Part shown: positions 1 to 8,769 of the stretch, in pieces
Layout: every line of letters begins with the position of its first letter
Numbering within the stretch: the first letter of the stretch is position 1
Assembly: GCF_023078495.1 (NCBI RefSeq)
Contig: NZ_CP095742.1
Span: forward strand, 2,790,001-2,854,000
Source of the DNA: Luteibacter aegosomatissinici
GTDB lineage: Bacteria; Pseudomonadota; Gammaproteobacteria; Xanthomonadales; Rhodanobacteraceae
DNA: 64,000 nucleotides
Direction of reading: 5' to 3'
Program-made: the position numbers and the translations under genes
Notes under the pieces: generated by a model
Seen by the model: only the letters and a program-made list of their open reading frames with translations
The model's database searches: none
Told to the model about the DNA's origin: nothing

Positions 1-1
1 C

Positions 2-1612
2 CTGCTGCTCGCCCTGCCCCAACTCGACGGCGACGCGCAGCTCAACGCACTGCTTCGACCTGCGCCTGAGCAGGCGGTATGGATACAGCACACGAGACAG
101 TTCAAGGACGCCACGGCGCCTGGCATCGAGCAGGCGGCGCGTCAGGCACTGGCGTCCGGCAACCCGGTTGTCGGACGGTACATCCTCGGGCATCTTGCGG
201 CGTCGGACGACCCTGTCACGCCGGCCGTCGACGAGCTGGTCCTCAAAATGGTGGCAAGCGACGAACCGAATGACCGCGTCAGTGCCTTCGCGTTTCTCCA
301 GCAGCGGGGATTGGACGATGCACTGGTCGCGTTCGTGGAAGGCAATTGGTCTTCGGCAACGGCCGCTAACGATACGGAGGCCTATTTCGGGTCTCTCGTG
401 CTGGTCCGGGCCGTGAAACAGGGCCTTGCATCGCCGGCGGCCGTATCGCCAAGAATCACCCCCGAGGCCTATGGCGCCTTTGCTCTCGCGAACGCGGAAG
501 CCGCCGCAATCGTCGGTGGGTTCCTGCAGGTCTTCCTGCACGCGATGGAAAGCAATGTCCTACCATCGCCCACAGTCGACCTGGAAGTCCAGCTTGGTGG
601 TCCGCTCGTCCTGCGTGACTTCATCGACGTTGAGGAACGCGAAATTCCAGACGATGATGGTTTCGGCCGCATCAACTGGACGCCCGCCGACTATGCCGAA
701 AAGGCAAAGCGTGAGCACGAGGCGCTCATGGCATTTTGTGAGGCGCTGACACGGGTTGATGCGGCGCTTGCGCTCCGGGCCCTGCGACCCGAGGGCATGC
801 ATGCCGCCTTCGCCGCGTCAGCCTCGCTCCTCGAAGGTTGGACCGACCAGCTCCTCCGTATGCCCCTCTCCGGCCAGCGCGCTGTTGCCAACATTGCGCT
901 CATGTTCGCGGGATATCTTGCGCAGGTCTCACCCGGTCGCGCACGCATGCTCTTTGACGCCTACGCGGAGGTCAAGCCTTACGTGTCGCTCGTCTTCGAC
1001 ATGGCCGCCTACCCCCTCGCCTCTCAGGTCGCCTGGCAGGCGGCCGGCACCTCGACATTTGCTGACCTGTGCGGCAAGCGCCTTGATGGGGCGAAAAACG
1101 ACGCAGCGCTGGCCAGGGAGGTCGTCGCGGCACAGAGCGAAGGGAGGACGGATGTCTTGCTCGCATGGGTCGATACATCGCTTGCCACCGGCCTTCCGGC
1201 GCGGGCGGCAAGGGCGTTTGCCGTTCTCGGCTTCATGGATGCGTCCCCGGACGTGGATGTCCGTCTTGCCTCAGGGAGTTCGATGGGCGGATTGCCGGGC
1301 GCCGCGTGGAAGCACGCAACGCGCGCGTTTCAGGCAAACGCATGGGCCCGTCACTGGTTCGAAGCGTTGCTCGCGGCGCCCACGGACGCGGAAGCCTGGC
1401 CGTTCCTGGTGCACCTCGAAGAATGCGCGGACGCCCGATACGACCTGTGGTCGAGTGACCTTGCCGGTCATGCTGCGCACATCCACCGCCTCGGCACCAG
1501 CGTCCTTGGCGCAGTGCGAAAGCGCGCAGGAAAAACGGCCCACGAGCGGGAAAAGACCCTCTTCGGCGAGCCGCGACCCGACGAGGTATTCCTCGCTTCA
1601 ACGCTTCGGTAG
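2..1612 (+). CDS. C-terminal part of a large uncharacterised protein (5' end outside the window)
   Basis: The frame is open from base 2, so the start lies upstream; 536 residues are visible. The first in-window ATG, at 248, has no convincing ribosome binding site and is internal to the open frame. The sequence is alanine-rich with many short amphipathic helices, as in HEAT or TPR-like repeat proteins, and ends in a basic stretch followed by a KTLFGE segment. I recognise no catalytic motif. The 56-bp gap to the DUF2971 gene on the same strand suggests co-transcription. By context, with nuclease cassettes and a HEPN-like gene nearby, it could be the sensor tail of a NACHT-type or similar defence protein, but that is inference from neighbours and fold impression only. 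Confidence 0.8.
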   Translation: MLLALPQLDGDAQLNALLRPAPEQAVWIQHTRQFKDATAPGIEQAARQALASGNPVVGRYILGHLAASDDPVTPAVDELVLKMVASDEPNDRVSAFAFLQQRGLDDALVAFVEGNWSSATAANDTEAYFGSLVLVRAVKQGLASPAAVSPRITPEAYGAFALANAEAAAIVGGFLQVFLHAMESNVLPSPTVDLEVQLGGPLVLRDFIDVEEREIPDDDGFGRINWTPADYAEKAKREHEALMAFCEALTRVDAALALRALRPEGMHAAFAASASLLEGWTDQLLRMPLSGQRAVANIALMFAGYLAQVSPGRARMLFDAYAEVKPYVSLVFDMAAYPLASQVAWQAAGTSTFADLCGKRLDGAKNDAALAREVVAAQSEGRTDVLLAWVDTSLATGLPARAARAFAVLGFMDASPDVDVRLASGSSMGGLPGAAWKHATRAFQANAWARHWFEALLAAPTDAEAWPFLVHLEECADARYDLWSSDLAGHAAHIHRLGTSVLGAVRKRAGKTAHEREKTLFGEPRPDEVFLASTLR

Positions 1613-1668
1613 GCCGAACGCCTCCGGATTCTCACACCACACCCAACGACTTACCAAGCCCGCAGCTC

Positions 1669-3096
1669 ATGAGCTCTTACTACCGATTCCGTCCCATCGA
1701 TCGCCTGCTCGGCAAGTCCCGGGAGCTTGAGACCCAGACCATCTACTTTGCTGGTCCCGACGAGCTCAACGATCCCATGGAGGGCCGCGCGGACGTCATG
1801 TTCCGGGGCGACGACATCGTTTGGGAAAACCTCTTCAGGCATTTTGTTGCCTGTCTGACCTGGGCCGTGGTCGCGTCGGCATCTGGCGAGGACCGCCCCA
1901 TCCGCGTTGTCGACATGCCCATCGAAGATCCGCTCGACTCAAAGGTCGAATCCGTGGTCAGGGCCATCGAGGAGCTCGCCGACCGTCTGGTCGCGACGCC
2001 TGAAATCCAGATGCTCGTCGCACACCTGGCGAACCGTGGCAGTCCGGCCAGCGAATCCGAACTGCGGTTTTACCTCAAACAGCTCCATCCCGCCTGGACA
2101 GTCGCGATTCTCGACGCCCTTCCCGGGCACCCGTTGGGCGGGAACGTCTCTGTAGCGACGCCGCCTGATGTACTCGCCGTTGTCCGGGCGACGGATGAAA
2201 CATTGGCTGGCATGGCCGGGAAAAGCGACGTTGAGTCACGACTCGAAGCGATGTTCCAGGCAGCAGAGGTGCGCGCCCAACAGCGCAACGTCCACCTATG
2301 GGCGAAGACCGACCGTCCTGCCGGACCCAACCACCGCTTTGTGTACCTCGATTTCGTTGACCATTACCTCACTGGATTGCGGCGCCTCCTGCATCCGGAC
2401 TGGTACACGGCATGCTTCATGGACGATGTGGGTAATTCTGCCGTGTGGGGACACTATGCCAACGGTCACCGGGATGTCTGCCTGAAATTCCGGGCAAAGT
2501 CAGTCGGTGAAAGGCACACCCTGCCGCTGCGCGTTCCGGCGGGTTTCAACAGGGAAGAAACGCTGTGGAGCACGCTCGACCTTGAATTCCAGCCGGTCCG
2601 CTACACCGACGAAGGGGTCCGCCTGAACTTCTTTACCGCTATGGGCAACCTGCCCGTCCCGATGCTCAACAAGGTGTGGCGGGTGAGCCGCACCGGCAAG
2701 CTGAGCGCCATTGAACAGGAAGTCCATGGGGATGAACATCGCTGGCGCGCGGGCTACTGGCAGCAGTTTGAGGCTGCCATCACGAGGAAAAACACGGAAT
2801 GGGCGCCGGAACGGGAGCATCGCCTCACCTTCCATAGCAATATCCTCAATCTTGCACCTGCCGGGATGCGGCTGATGCGGTACAACTTCGAGGACCTTGA
2901 AGCGATCGTCTTCGGCATCAAGACCTCCGACGCCGACAAGCAGGCCCTCTTCCAGCTCGTGCAGGCAAAGTGCGTCGCCACTGGGCGGCATGATTTCGAG
3001 TTTTTCCAGGCAGTGCGGAACGCCGGCAGCCGGCAGATTGAACTGCAAAGCCTCGGCCACATCCGAAACACTCGGCCCGAACCGTCGACCGGCTAG
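1669..3096 (+). CDS. DUF2971 family protein
   Basis: A 475-residue protein with the layout of DUF2971: an N-terminal YRFRP with LNDPMEG at residues 33-39, a central WGHYANGHRDVCLKF at 260-274 that matches the family's W-x-HY-x2-x-H-x-G-x-C-x2-F pattern, and a C-terminal EWAPEREHR at 377-385 matching the family's W-x2-E-x-E-x-R. The function of DUF2971 is not established; members often sit in accessory or defence islands. This one is longer than the common 250-350-residue members because of an extra helical block near residues 80-200. It follows the upstream gene on the same strand by 56 bp and converges with the nuclease cassette on the other strand. Confidence 0.75.
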   Translation: MSSYYRFRPIDRLLGKSRELETQTIYFAGPDELNDPMEGRADVMFRGDDIVWENLFRHFVACLTWAVVASASGEDRPIRVVDMPIEDPLDSKVESVVRAIEELADRLVATPEIQMLVAHLANRGSPASESELRFYLKQLHPAWTVAILDALPGHPLGGNVSVATPPDVLAVVRATDETLAGMAGKSDVESRLEAMFQAAEVRAQQRNVHLWAKTDRPAGPNHRFVYLDFVDHYLTGLRRLLHPDWYTACFMDDVGNSAVWGHYANGHRDVCLKFRAKSVGERHTLPLRVPAGFNREETLWSTLDLEFQPVRYTDEGVRLNFFTAMGNLPVPMLNKVWRVSRTGKLSAIEQEVHGDEHRWRAGYWQQFEAAITRKNTEWAPEREHRLTFHSNILNLAPAGMRLMRYNFEDLEAIVFGIKTSDADKQALFQLVQAKCVATGRHDFEFFQAVRNAGSRQIELQSLGHIRNTRPEPSTG

Positions 3097-3378
3097 TCCG
3101 GCTGGCGACGGTCCCCGCCACCCGATACAGATGAGGGCGCCTTGCCCTTCCGCCGCCTCATGACTGGCTCGCCCTTCGCGACCTGCCTAGGACCGTCAAG
3201 TCGTTTGTCACCGCACACGCCCCGCCGACCCGCCATTGGCATGCCTCCCTCCGCGTCGCTCGTCCCTGCCCGGTTCACGCTACCCTTTGCCGGCGGGGCA
3301 GTGTTTCGACAGCAGACAACGGGGGAGGTCGCCAGAAGCATGCCCCACCTGGCCGGAGAGGGCTCTGTCGCATGGTCG

Positions 3379-4668
3379 TCAAGCCAGGGCCGATGAGAGC
3401 CGGGCTTCGAGCTCTACAAGGACTTTTTTCAGCTCATCGAGGGTCAATCCCCGCCAGACAGGCACACGACGACGACGGGCCTGCGTGTAGCTGTCAAAGC
3501 GCTCATCGTCGACTGCGAGCGCGCCGCGAAGCGCGTGGGCGACCTCGGGCGTTTTGGCTTCCAACTGGTCCCAGCAGACCAGCACATTGAACTTCGTCTT
3601 GTCCTTGCCCGAGTACCGCACCCTGATATACACCGGCCAGTACTCCTCCCGGCTGAGGTTTTCACAGCCCCGGGGGCAAATGTCGAGTGTCGCCCGGCGA
3701 GCATGCAGATTGTCGCGGGGCATGCCCGGGATGGCCGCCCGGACTTCGGTCAAGACAGAAGCCATGCCCTTCGTCTCGCGAAGCGTCTTGATGACACTCT
3801 TGTTTTGCAGGGAGAACAGCAGTTTCGTCCGGTTTGCAGCAGGGCTCTTCAGCCAGTCATTGGCGGCATCCTGGCGCCCCGTGCCAAGGAGCTCGTTGAT
3901 GGCGCCGGGATGGGCCTGATGGATGGCTGCAGCGAGCTGTTCGACGCGTTCAGCACCTTCCGCCGGGAGGTCCGCGAGGCGTTGACAGTAAGCGGCAACG
4001 AGCTTTGCGGATGCGTTGCCACGACCCACATGGGCCTGGGCGCGCACCGCTGAGGTTTCCAGCCAGTCATACCCCACATGCAGCCAGTAGCTACCAGACG
4101 GGCGCGGAGCCTCCTGCGTCGCGTCGTGGTAGTAATCCATCGCAATATAGACGGAGTCGAGCTTGCGCAAGCGCGGGTTGGCCTTCAGTGCCGCACCAAC
4201 ATCCTCGCGGTAGCGTTCGAGCTGTTCCTCCGAGTGCCTGGCGCCCACCTTGTTTTCGATGATTACAACGAAGTTGTTCTGGGTATCGACAACACAGAGG
4301 TCAATCCGTGCAGTCTCCGAGACCCAGAACTCGGTCAGGGTGAAGGCGGATGCAAAGCTCGATGTGCGGATGCGCGAAGCGGGCCAAAGGGCAAGGAAAT
4401 GCGCCGTCACGCCGCGCTTGTCGAGGCCACTGCCACCAGAGGCAAAAACAGACGACGCGTGCGTGAGCAGATCCCGCAGCACTTCATCCCCTTGGCTGTG
4501 CCCTTCCTTCGGGTCAAGCATCCAGGCCAGGATGGTCGAGTTCTGCTTTTCGCTGAGCCTGACGACGTCAAAGATGCTGTCTCCTGTGCGGTGGAGCTCA
4601 CAGAGCTCAACCAGCCTTGGGTCAGCCATCAGCCGCTCCATGTCTCGTTCACGGGATGTCGCTACCAT
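3379..4668 (-). CDS. PD-(D/E)XK superfamily nuclease, cassette copy 1
   Basis: A 429-residue protein. The nuclease core shows D123 (in RIDL), then E138-x-K140 (in IENKVG), which is the D...ExK arrangement, followed by EEQLERY. Upstream, a block around residues 40-62 (SEKQNS...LDPKEGHSQGDEVL) matches the PD-(D/E)XK type 4 (PF14281-like) N-terminal pattern. The ATG at 4668 is chosen because a GGAAA ribosome site precedes it; the frame runs further upstream but only over the neighbouring gene. It starts 64 bp after the stop of the PIN-like gene. The copy at 10989-12284 is collinear without a gap over the first 157 residues and keeps D123, E138 and K140 at the same numbers. The target, DNA or RNA, cannot be told from sequence. 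Confidence 0.8.
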   Translation of the reverse strand: MVATSRERDMERLMADPRLVELCELHRTGDSIFDVVRLSEKQNSTILAWMLDPKEGHSQGDEVLRDLLTHASSVFASGGSGLDKRGVTAHFLALWPASRIRTSSFASAFTLTEFWVSETARIDLCVVDTQNNFVVIIENKVGARHSEEQLERYREDVGAALKANPRLRKLDSVYIAMDYYHDATQEAPRPSGSYWLHVGYDWLETSAVRAQAHVGRGNASAKLVAAYCQRLADLPAEGAERVEQLAAAIHQAHPGAINELLGTGRQDAANDWLKSPAANRTKLLFSLQNKSVIKTLRETKGMASVLTEVRAAIPGMPRDNLHARRATLDICPRGCENLSREEYWPVYIRVRYSGKDKTKFNVLVCWDQLEAKTPEVAHALRGALAVDDERFDSYTQARRRRVPVWRGLTLDELKKVLVELEARLSSALA

Positions 4669-4732
4669 GCGCTTTTTCCTTTTTTCAGTACGGTGCCTTA
4701 CGGCGCCCGGCAGTCGCTGAGCGCCGGATGCA

Positions 4733-5947
4733 TCATGCGCGATGATGGTGGTCCGCGACCAGGCCCGGGATGTCGGAGAGGGAGGCCGCAATCTGCTTCG
4801 TTGCTGCCATGGGCGATGAGCGAAGGACCTCAGCGGCGTGGCCGTCTGCACGGAAGATGTCCACATGCGGGAGGAACACCGCGTGCATGGCGTCAAAGTA
4901 ATCGTGCGACGCCTTCCCGGTCGGGTTTCGTGGATGCTTTTCCCTGCCTGCACCTTCGATGATTCGGATAATGAAGTCGTGGAGTGCGTAAAGGGAGGGG
5001 GTTGTCCCTGGACTGAGAGGCGGCAGTCCCTTGAAGTCCTCCGCTTCTTTTCCGAACAATCCGGCAGCCATCAGGCGGGGCACTTCATCCAGCCATTCGT
5101 CCCTCATCTTCTCAGTCGCCGATTGCACTGTGCCTGCCCCACCGTTGTCACTGGCGCCGGCTTTGAGCGCGGCATGTGTCGCCTTGGTCCGGTTGAAGTA
5201 TTCAACGACAACCATTTCCATGCTGCGCGCTTTCGCGCGCAGCTCATCAACGTACTGTCGCCCCGCATCACCACTTTTGACCACCCATTCGGAGAGATTG
5301 ACGATATCGTCGAGCGCCTCGCGGTAGAGTCGGTTGAGATCCGCAGGGTTGGTTGATGTTTTGAGAGCCGTCAGCAGTTTCGCCTGGTCGCCGGGACGAA
5401 ACGGAAACCTGCGGACCAGCTCGTCGAGCAATTGCACCTCCTCGTCGGAGTTCTTGCTCCCACGAAGAAGCCGGGTAGCGCCCTTGAACCTGACACGCCG
5501 CTCATTGCGGCTTGCCCCGGCATTTCGCCAATCCTGCATCAACTCCTTGCGAACAAGATCCCAGAGCGGTGGGATCTGCGGCACACGGTAATACCAGTCC
5601 CGGCGCAGCCTCGTCCGCTCGCGGGATCGATGGTGTTGTGCGACCAATCGCCGGATCTCATGGTCAAGGATTGACCATGCAGAAGGGTGATGTTCCAGGC
5701 CGCTCAGCTCCGCGATGGTCCGGATGCGCTGCAGGCTCCTGTCGTCCGGCAAGACATTGTCCGGGTCCTTCGGGAGGCACTCGAGCACGAGGATATCGCT
5801 GAACAGGAACTTCGCAAGGCTACTGGTTTTGAGCGCGAGAAGCTCGGTCTTGAGTCCTGCACGATCCGGCGTGGTCAATTCAGAGATGTCGGAACTGTCG
5901 AGATAGACGATGGCGGCCTGCGTCGCCGGGGAGGTTTGCTTGCTCAT
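4733..5947 (-). CDS. PIN-like nuclease with long helical insert, cassette copy 1
   Basis: A 404-residue protein that I read as a PIN-like ribonuclease. The N-terminus has VYLDSSDISEL (D17, D20) and VLECLP (E56); the C-terminus has DYFDAMHAVFLPHVDIFRAD (D352, H355, D363, D368), resembling the second half of PIN domains (D-x2-H ... PHVD-x-F-x-x-D). About 270 mostly helical residues separate the two halves, unlike the compact 130-residue toxin PINs. The start at 5947 has an AAGGA site. It lies directly upstream of the PD-(D/E)XK gene, and the pair recurs at 10989-13552 with D17, D20 and E56 at identical positions. No antitoxin-like small gene lies beside this copy. Confidence 0.7.
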   Translation of the reverse strand: MSKQTSPATQAAIVYLDSSDISELTTPDRAGLKTELLALKTSSLAKFLFSDILVLECLPKDPDNVLPDDRSLQRIRTIAELSGLEHHPSAWSILDHEIRRLVAQHHRSRERTRLRRDWYYRVPQIPPLWDLVRKELMQDWRNAGASRNERRVRFKGATRLLRGSKNSDEEVQLLDELVRRFPFRPGDQAKLLTALKTSTNPADLNRLYREALDDIVNLSEWVVKSGDAGRQYVDELRAKARSMEMVVVEYFNRTKATHAALKAGASDNGGAGTVQSATEKMRDEWLDEVPRLMAAGLFGKEAEDFKGLPPLSPGTTPSLYALHDFIIRIIEGAGREKHPRNPTGKASHDYFDAMHAVFLPHVDIFRADGHAAEVLRSSPMAATKQIAASLSDIPGLVADHHHRA

Positions 5948-6169
5948 GGTTCCTTGCGAAGGTTCGGTCTGAATCATGGGAGGTGACCAGCAGCTGGCGC
6001 AGCCCGTTTCCGGATGCCGCCCGCTCACGCTAGGACATGTGATGCACGCTCGCTTGGATATCGCTGACCGTTGCCCTTGATTGCAGCATATCGCCTGGCG
6101 GATGCCTCCCTTGTTCCTTGGCGGGTCACCCCCATAGCTGGATTCTCACACTCAGGGATCCACGGACCG

Positions 6170-7039
6170 ATGAGCCACTGGACTGACGAGACCTTGCGCG
6201 CCCTCAACAAAAAGTACGCCGAAGCAGGCATCAAGCCCTTCCAGCGGCCCTTGCGTGCCGCCGTCGATATCCTGAAGGGTTCGTTCTCGATGGGCGCGGG
6301 CGGCAATCCGGAGGTCGAGGCGATCACCGCCCGGTTTCGCGCACTTTTTCCTTCCGGGGATGACACCTGGCCAGGGCTCGGCGCCGGCATCATCGCGTCG
6401 ACGGACAACGTGAGGAAGGTGATCGCCGGTGTCCCCTTCGGTAGCCCGGTGCTCCCGCCACCCTGGCGGTATCTCGGGTTCGATAGCGAGACATTGTGGC
6501 GCGAATGGTGCCAGGACGACAACGGCATCATCACAGGAACGATCCACGCCATGGCGGACATCCACGACTTTGCAACCGGCGTCGATACCCTGCGCCACGG
6601 AAACGCACAGGCAGCATCACTCTGGTACATGGCGGGGGAAAACCTTGCAAACCTCGCTGACATCCTGCCGAAAACGGCAGGCGTCGACAGCGTGCTTCAG
6701 CCCATCTGCCTGACGGCCGAGCTCTCGCTGAAAGCCGCCATTGCCCATGCCGGAACAACGCCTCCGCACCACCACAAGCTGGTCAGTCTCGCCAACGAGC
6801 TGGCGGGCCTGGCGCCGCACGCAGACGACCATCTCATCGCACAGGCGGTCGCACTGTTTCCACCGTATGTCGAGTCTCGCTATGAAAGCGCGGGTCTTGC
6901 CCGGCTGCATGTGGTCCGCCTTGCACTCGCTGCACAATTCATCGCTGCATCGAGCATGCGGCGCTTTCTCGGCAACGACCTGGCGGAGTGGATGGCGGAC
7001 AACGCCTGGGCTCCGGCGCGCGGGCCCCTGCTTTCCTGA
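6170..7039 (+). CDS. HEPN-domain-like protein
   Basis: A 289-residue protein read from the ATG at 6170, which has an AGGGAT segment upstream; an in-frame ATG at 6071 has no ribosome site. Residues about 180-285 look like a HEPN helical domain: TAELSLKAAIAHAG, then HHHKLVSLANELAG, then FPPYVESRYESAG and a final helix, matching the E-x-x-LK...H-x-L...RY order of the HEPN family (PF05168-like). The strict R-x4-6-H ribonuclease motif is not evident, so it may be non-catalytic. The N-terminal 180 residues are unrecognised. It is divergent from the first PIN-like gene, 222 bp away, and may share its promoter region. Confidence 0.6.
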   Translation: MSHWTDETLRALNKKYAEAGIKPFQRPLRAAVDILKGSFSMGAGGNPEVEAITARFRALFPSGDDTWPGLGAGIIASTDNVRKVIAGVPFGSPVLPPPWRYLGFDSETLWREWCQDDNGIITGTIHAMADIHDFATGVDTLRHGNAQAASLWYMAGENLANLADILPKTAGVDSVLQPICLTAELSLKAAIAHAGTTPPHHHKLVSLANELAGLAPHADDHLIAQAVALFPPYVESRYESAGLARLHVVRLALAAQFIAASSMRRFLGNDLAEWMADNAWAPARGPLLS

Positions 7040-7128
7040 GGCTTGGCCAGACTCCGGCCCTCAGCAGAATTCCCTCGGGCGAACCCCGGGGAGGCGCGGG
7101 TCGCCCCTCCCCACGCAGCAGACCGTCG

Positions 7129-8352
7129 TCAGTTGCGGATATTGAGGATGGTCTGGGTCAGCTGGTTGTCCGTCGACAACACCTGTGCATTGGCCTGGTA
7201 GTTGCGCTGGGCTTTGATCATGTTGACCAGCTGCGCGGTGAGGTCCGCCGTGTTTGATGATTCAAGCTCGCCCGACCCGATGCTGCCGACGTCACCACTC
7301 CCCGCCGCGCCCCGGACCGGCTGCCCCGACTCGGCGGACGCTGCCCAGTTGGTGTCGTTGAGCTGGCGCAGACCTTGGGGATTGGCAAAGGTCGCCAGCG
7401 CGACCTGACCCAGGGGTGTGGTCACCCCGTTGGAATAGATCGCCGACACAACACCAGTGTCCGACACGTCAATCTTCGAGAACTTGCCTGCCGGGTAACC
7501 GTCGTTCGTCGTGCTGGTCGTAGACGACGAGTCGCCAACCTGAGTGACCTTGCTCATGTCGAGACTGACATCGAGCGGTTCGGCGCCGGGATTTGCCGAA
7601 ATCGGACCAAAGTCGAGCTTGCCATCGGTCGGGGACGTCAGCGCGCCGCCGGTGGAGAAATTGAGCGTCTTCGCCCCGCCGACCTGGTTGCCATCAACCG
7701 TCATGTACGCGGTCCACGTATTCGTACTGGCGTCACTCTTGGCGTAGTACACATTGACCGTGTGTGTGGCGCCCAGTGAATCGAACGCCTGGAAAGTCGA
7801 CATGGAGGTGTACGTGTTGCTGTCGGTAGGACTGAATGTCCCGGTCGCAGCCTTCGCGCTCGCGGCAAGGTTCGCCGTGATGCCAACCTTGGTGCTGGCC
7901 TTCGCCGCAGACGACCCGGACGTCAACTGGAGGTCCTTCAATGCGCTCATGTCGTACCCGCCGGAGGCCGTCGGCGGATAGACCTGCAGATGCTGGCCGG
8001 TCGAGTTGACAATGAAGTTGTTGTCGTCCGGATGGAAATTGCCCGCCCGCGTGTAGGAGTATCCGGACCCGTCGCGCAGGGTGAAAAATCCCGCGCCGGT
8101 AATGGCCATGTCATAGGCATTGCCGGTCTGCGTGGTGTTGCCATCACCAAACTGCTGGGCGATGTTGGTCACCCGCACCCCGTTGCCGGCGGACGTCGCC
8201 GACAGGTTCTGCCCAGCAACTGAATAGACCTCGGAAAACTCTGCACGCGAGCCCTTGAACCCGACCGTGCTTGTGTTGGCGATGTTGTTGGCGGTGACCG
8301 AGAGGTCCGTTGAGGCGGCATTGATGCCGCTGAGCGCGATATCGAAAGGCAT
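7129..8352 (-). CDS. flgE: Flagellar hook protein FlgE, isolated
   Basis: A 407-residue protein with the canonical N-terminus of rod/hook proteins (MPFDIALSGINAAS, then NNIANTSTVGFKGSR), a hook-type middle region and the conserved C-terminus ending in QLVNMIKAQRNYQANAQVLS. In the hook it polymerises outside the cell after type III export. The start at 8352 is set by a GGGGA ribosome site 7 bases upstream; a TTG two codons earlier is less well placed. No other flagellar gene is present within the window: the flanks are a HEPN-like gene and a catalase-type gene. It could be a second, displaced hook gene or a remnant of a second flagellar cluster. Confidence 0.92.
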   Translation of the reverse strand: MPFDIALSGINAASTDLSVTANNIANTSTVGFKGSRAEFSEVYSVAGQNLSATSAGNGVRVTNIAQQFGDGNTTQTGNAYDMAITGAGFFTLRDGSGYSYTRAGNFHPDDNNFIVNSTGQHLQVYPPTASGGYDMSALKDLQLTSGSSAAKASTKVGITANLAASAKAATGTFSPTDSNTYTSMSTFQAFDSLGATHTVNVYYAKSDASTNTWTAYMTVDGNQVGGAKTLNFSTGGALTSPTDGKLDFGPISANPGAEPLDVSLDMSKVTQVGDSSSTTSTTNDGYPAGKFSKIDVSDTGVVSAIYSNGVTTPLGQVALATFANPQGLRQLNDTNWAASAESGQPVRGAAGSGDVGSIGSGELESSNTADLTAQLVNMIKAQRNYQANAQVLSTDNQLTQTILNIRN

Positions 8353-8769
8353 GGACAAATCCCCACTGGTTGCGGTTGTGCGACGGGAAGCTGCAGTGCA
8401 AGACCAAGACCATGACCACTACCGGTGCGCTGCCTTGCGTCGACAGTCACGCACCGGAGACGACGTAGCCTGTCTTGTCCCCGAACGTTCCAGCATGCAT
8501 CCCTGAACCTTGCAGGGATGACCGACGTTTCGGCACGTCGCTGGCCGCCGCGCCGGCCCACTCGGGGTGCTGAGAGACTATACGCTTCACTTCTTGAAGT
8601 GTCACTACGAGGTCTCGCCCGCGTTCTTCAGTCGGGCACAAGCGCATACCCATTGATCAGCGCACACCGCTTGTTCGTCGGCGGGCTTCCGCCCCCCGGT
8701 TGGAACAGCGCCGTGTGCAACGGCGCGTGCACTCTTCCAGAATCCGCAACCCAGAGGTCCATCCGCGCC
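8353..8769. other. Intergenic region between divergent flgE and peroxidase genes
   Basis: These 417 bases hold the start regions of two divergent genes and one copy of the window's recurrent 17-bp inverted repeat at 8584-8600. A TATACG hexamer at 8579-8584 just before the repeat is a possible -10 element. I see no supported small gene here. Confidence 0.5.
8584..8600. promoter_or_regulatory. Inverted-repeat operator, site 1
   Basis: GCTTCA-CTTCT-TGAAGT, with arms separated by exactly 5 bases as in the other sites of the window. It lies 170 bp upstream of the catalase-type peroxidase start. A binding protein is not known; operator function is inferred from recurrence and position. Confidence 0.65.
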
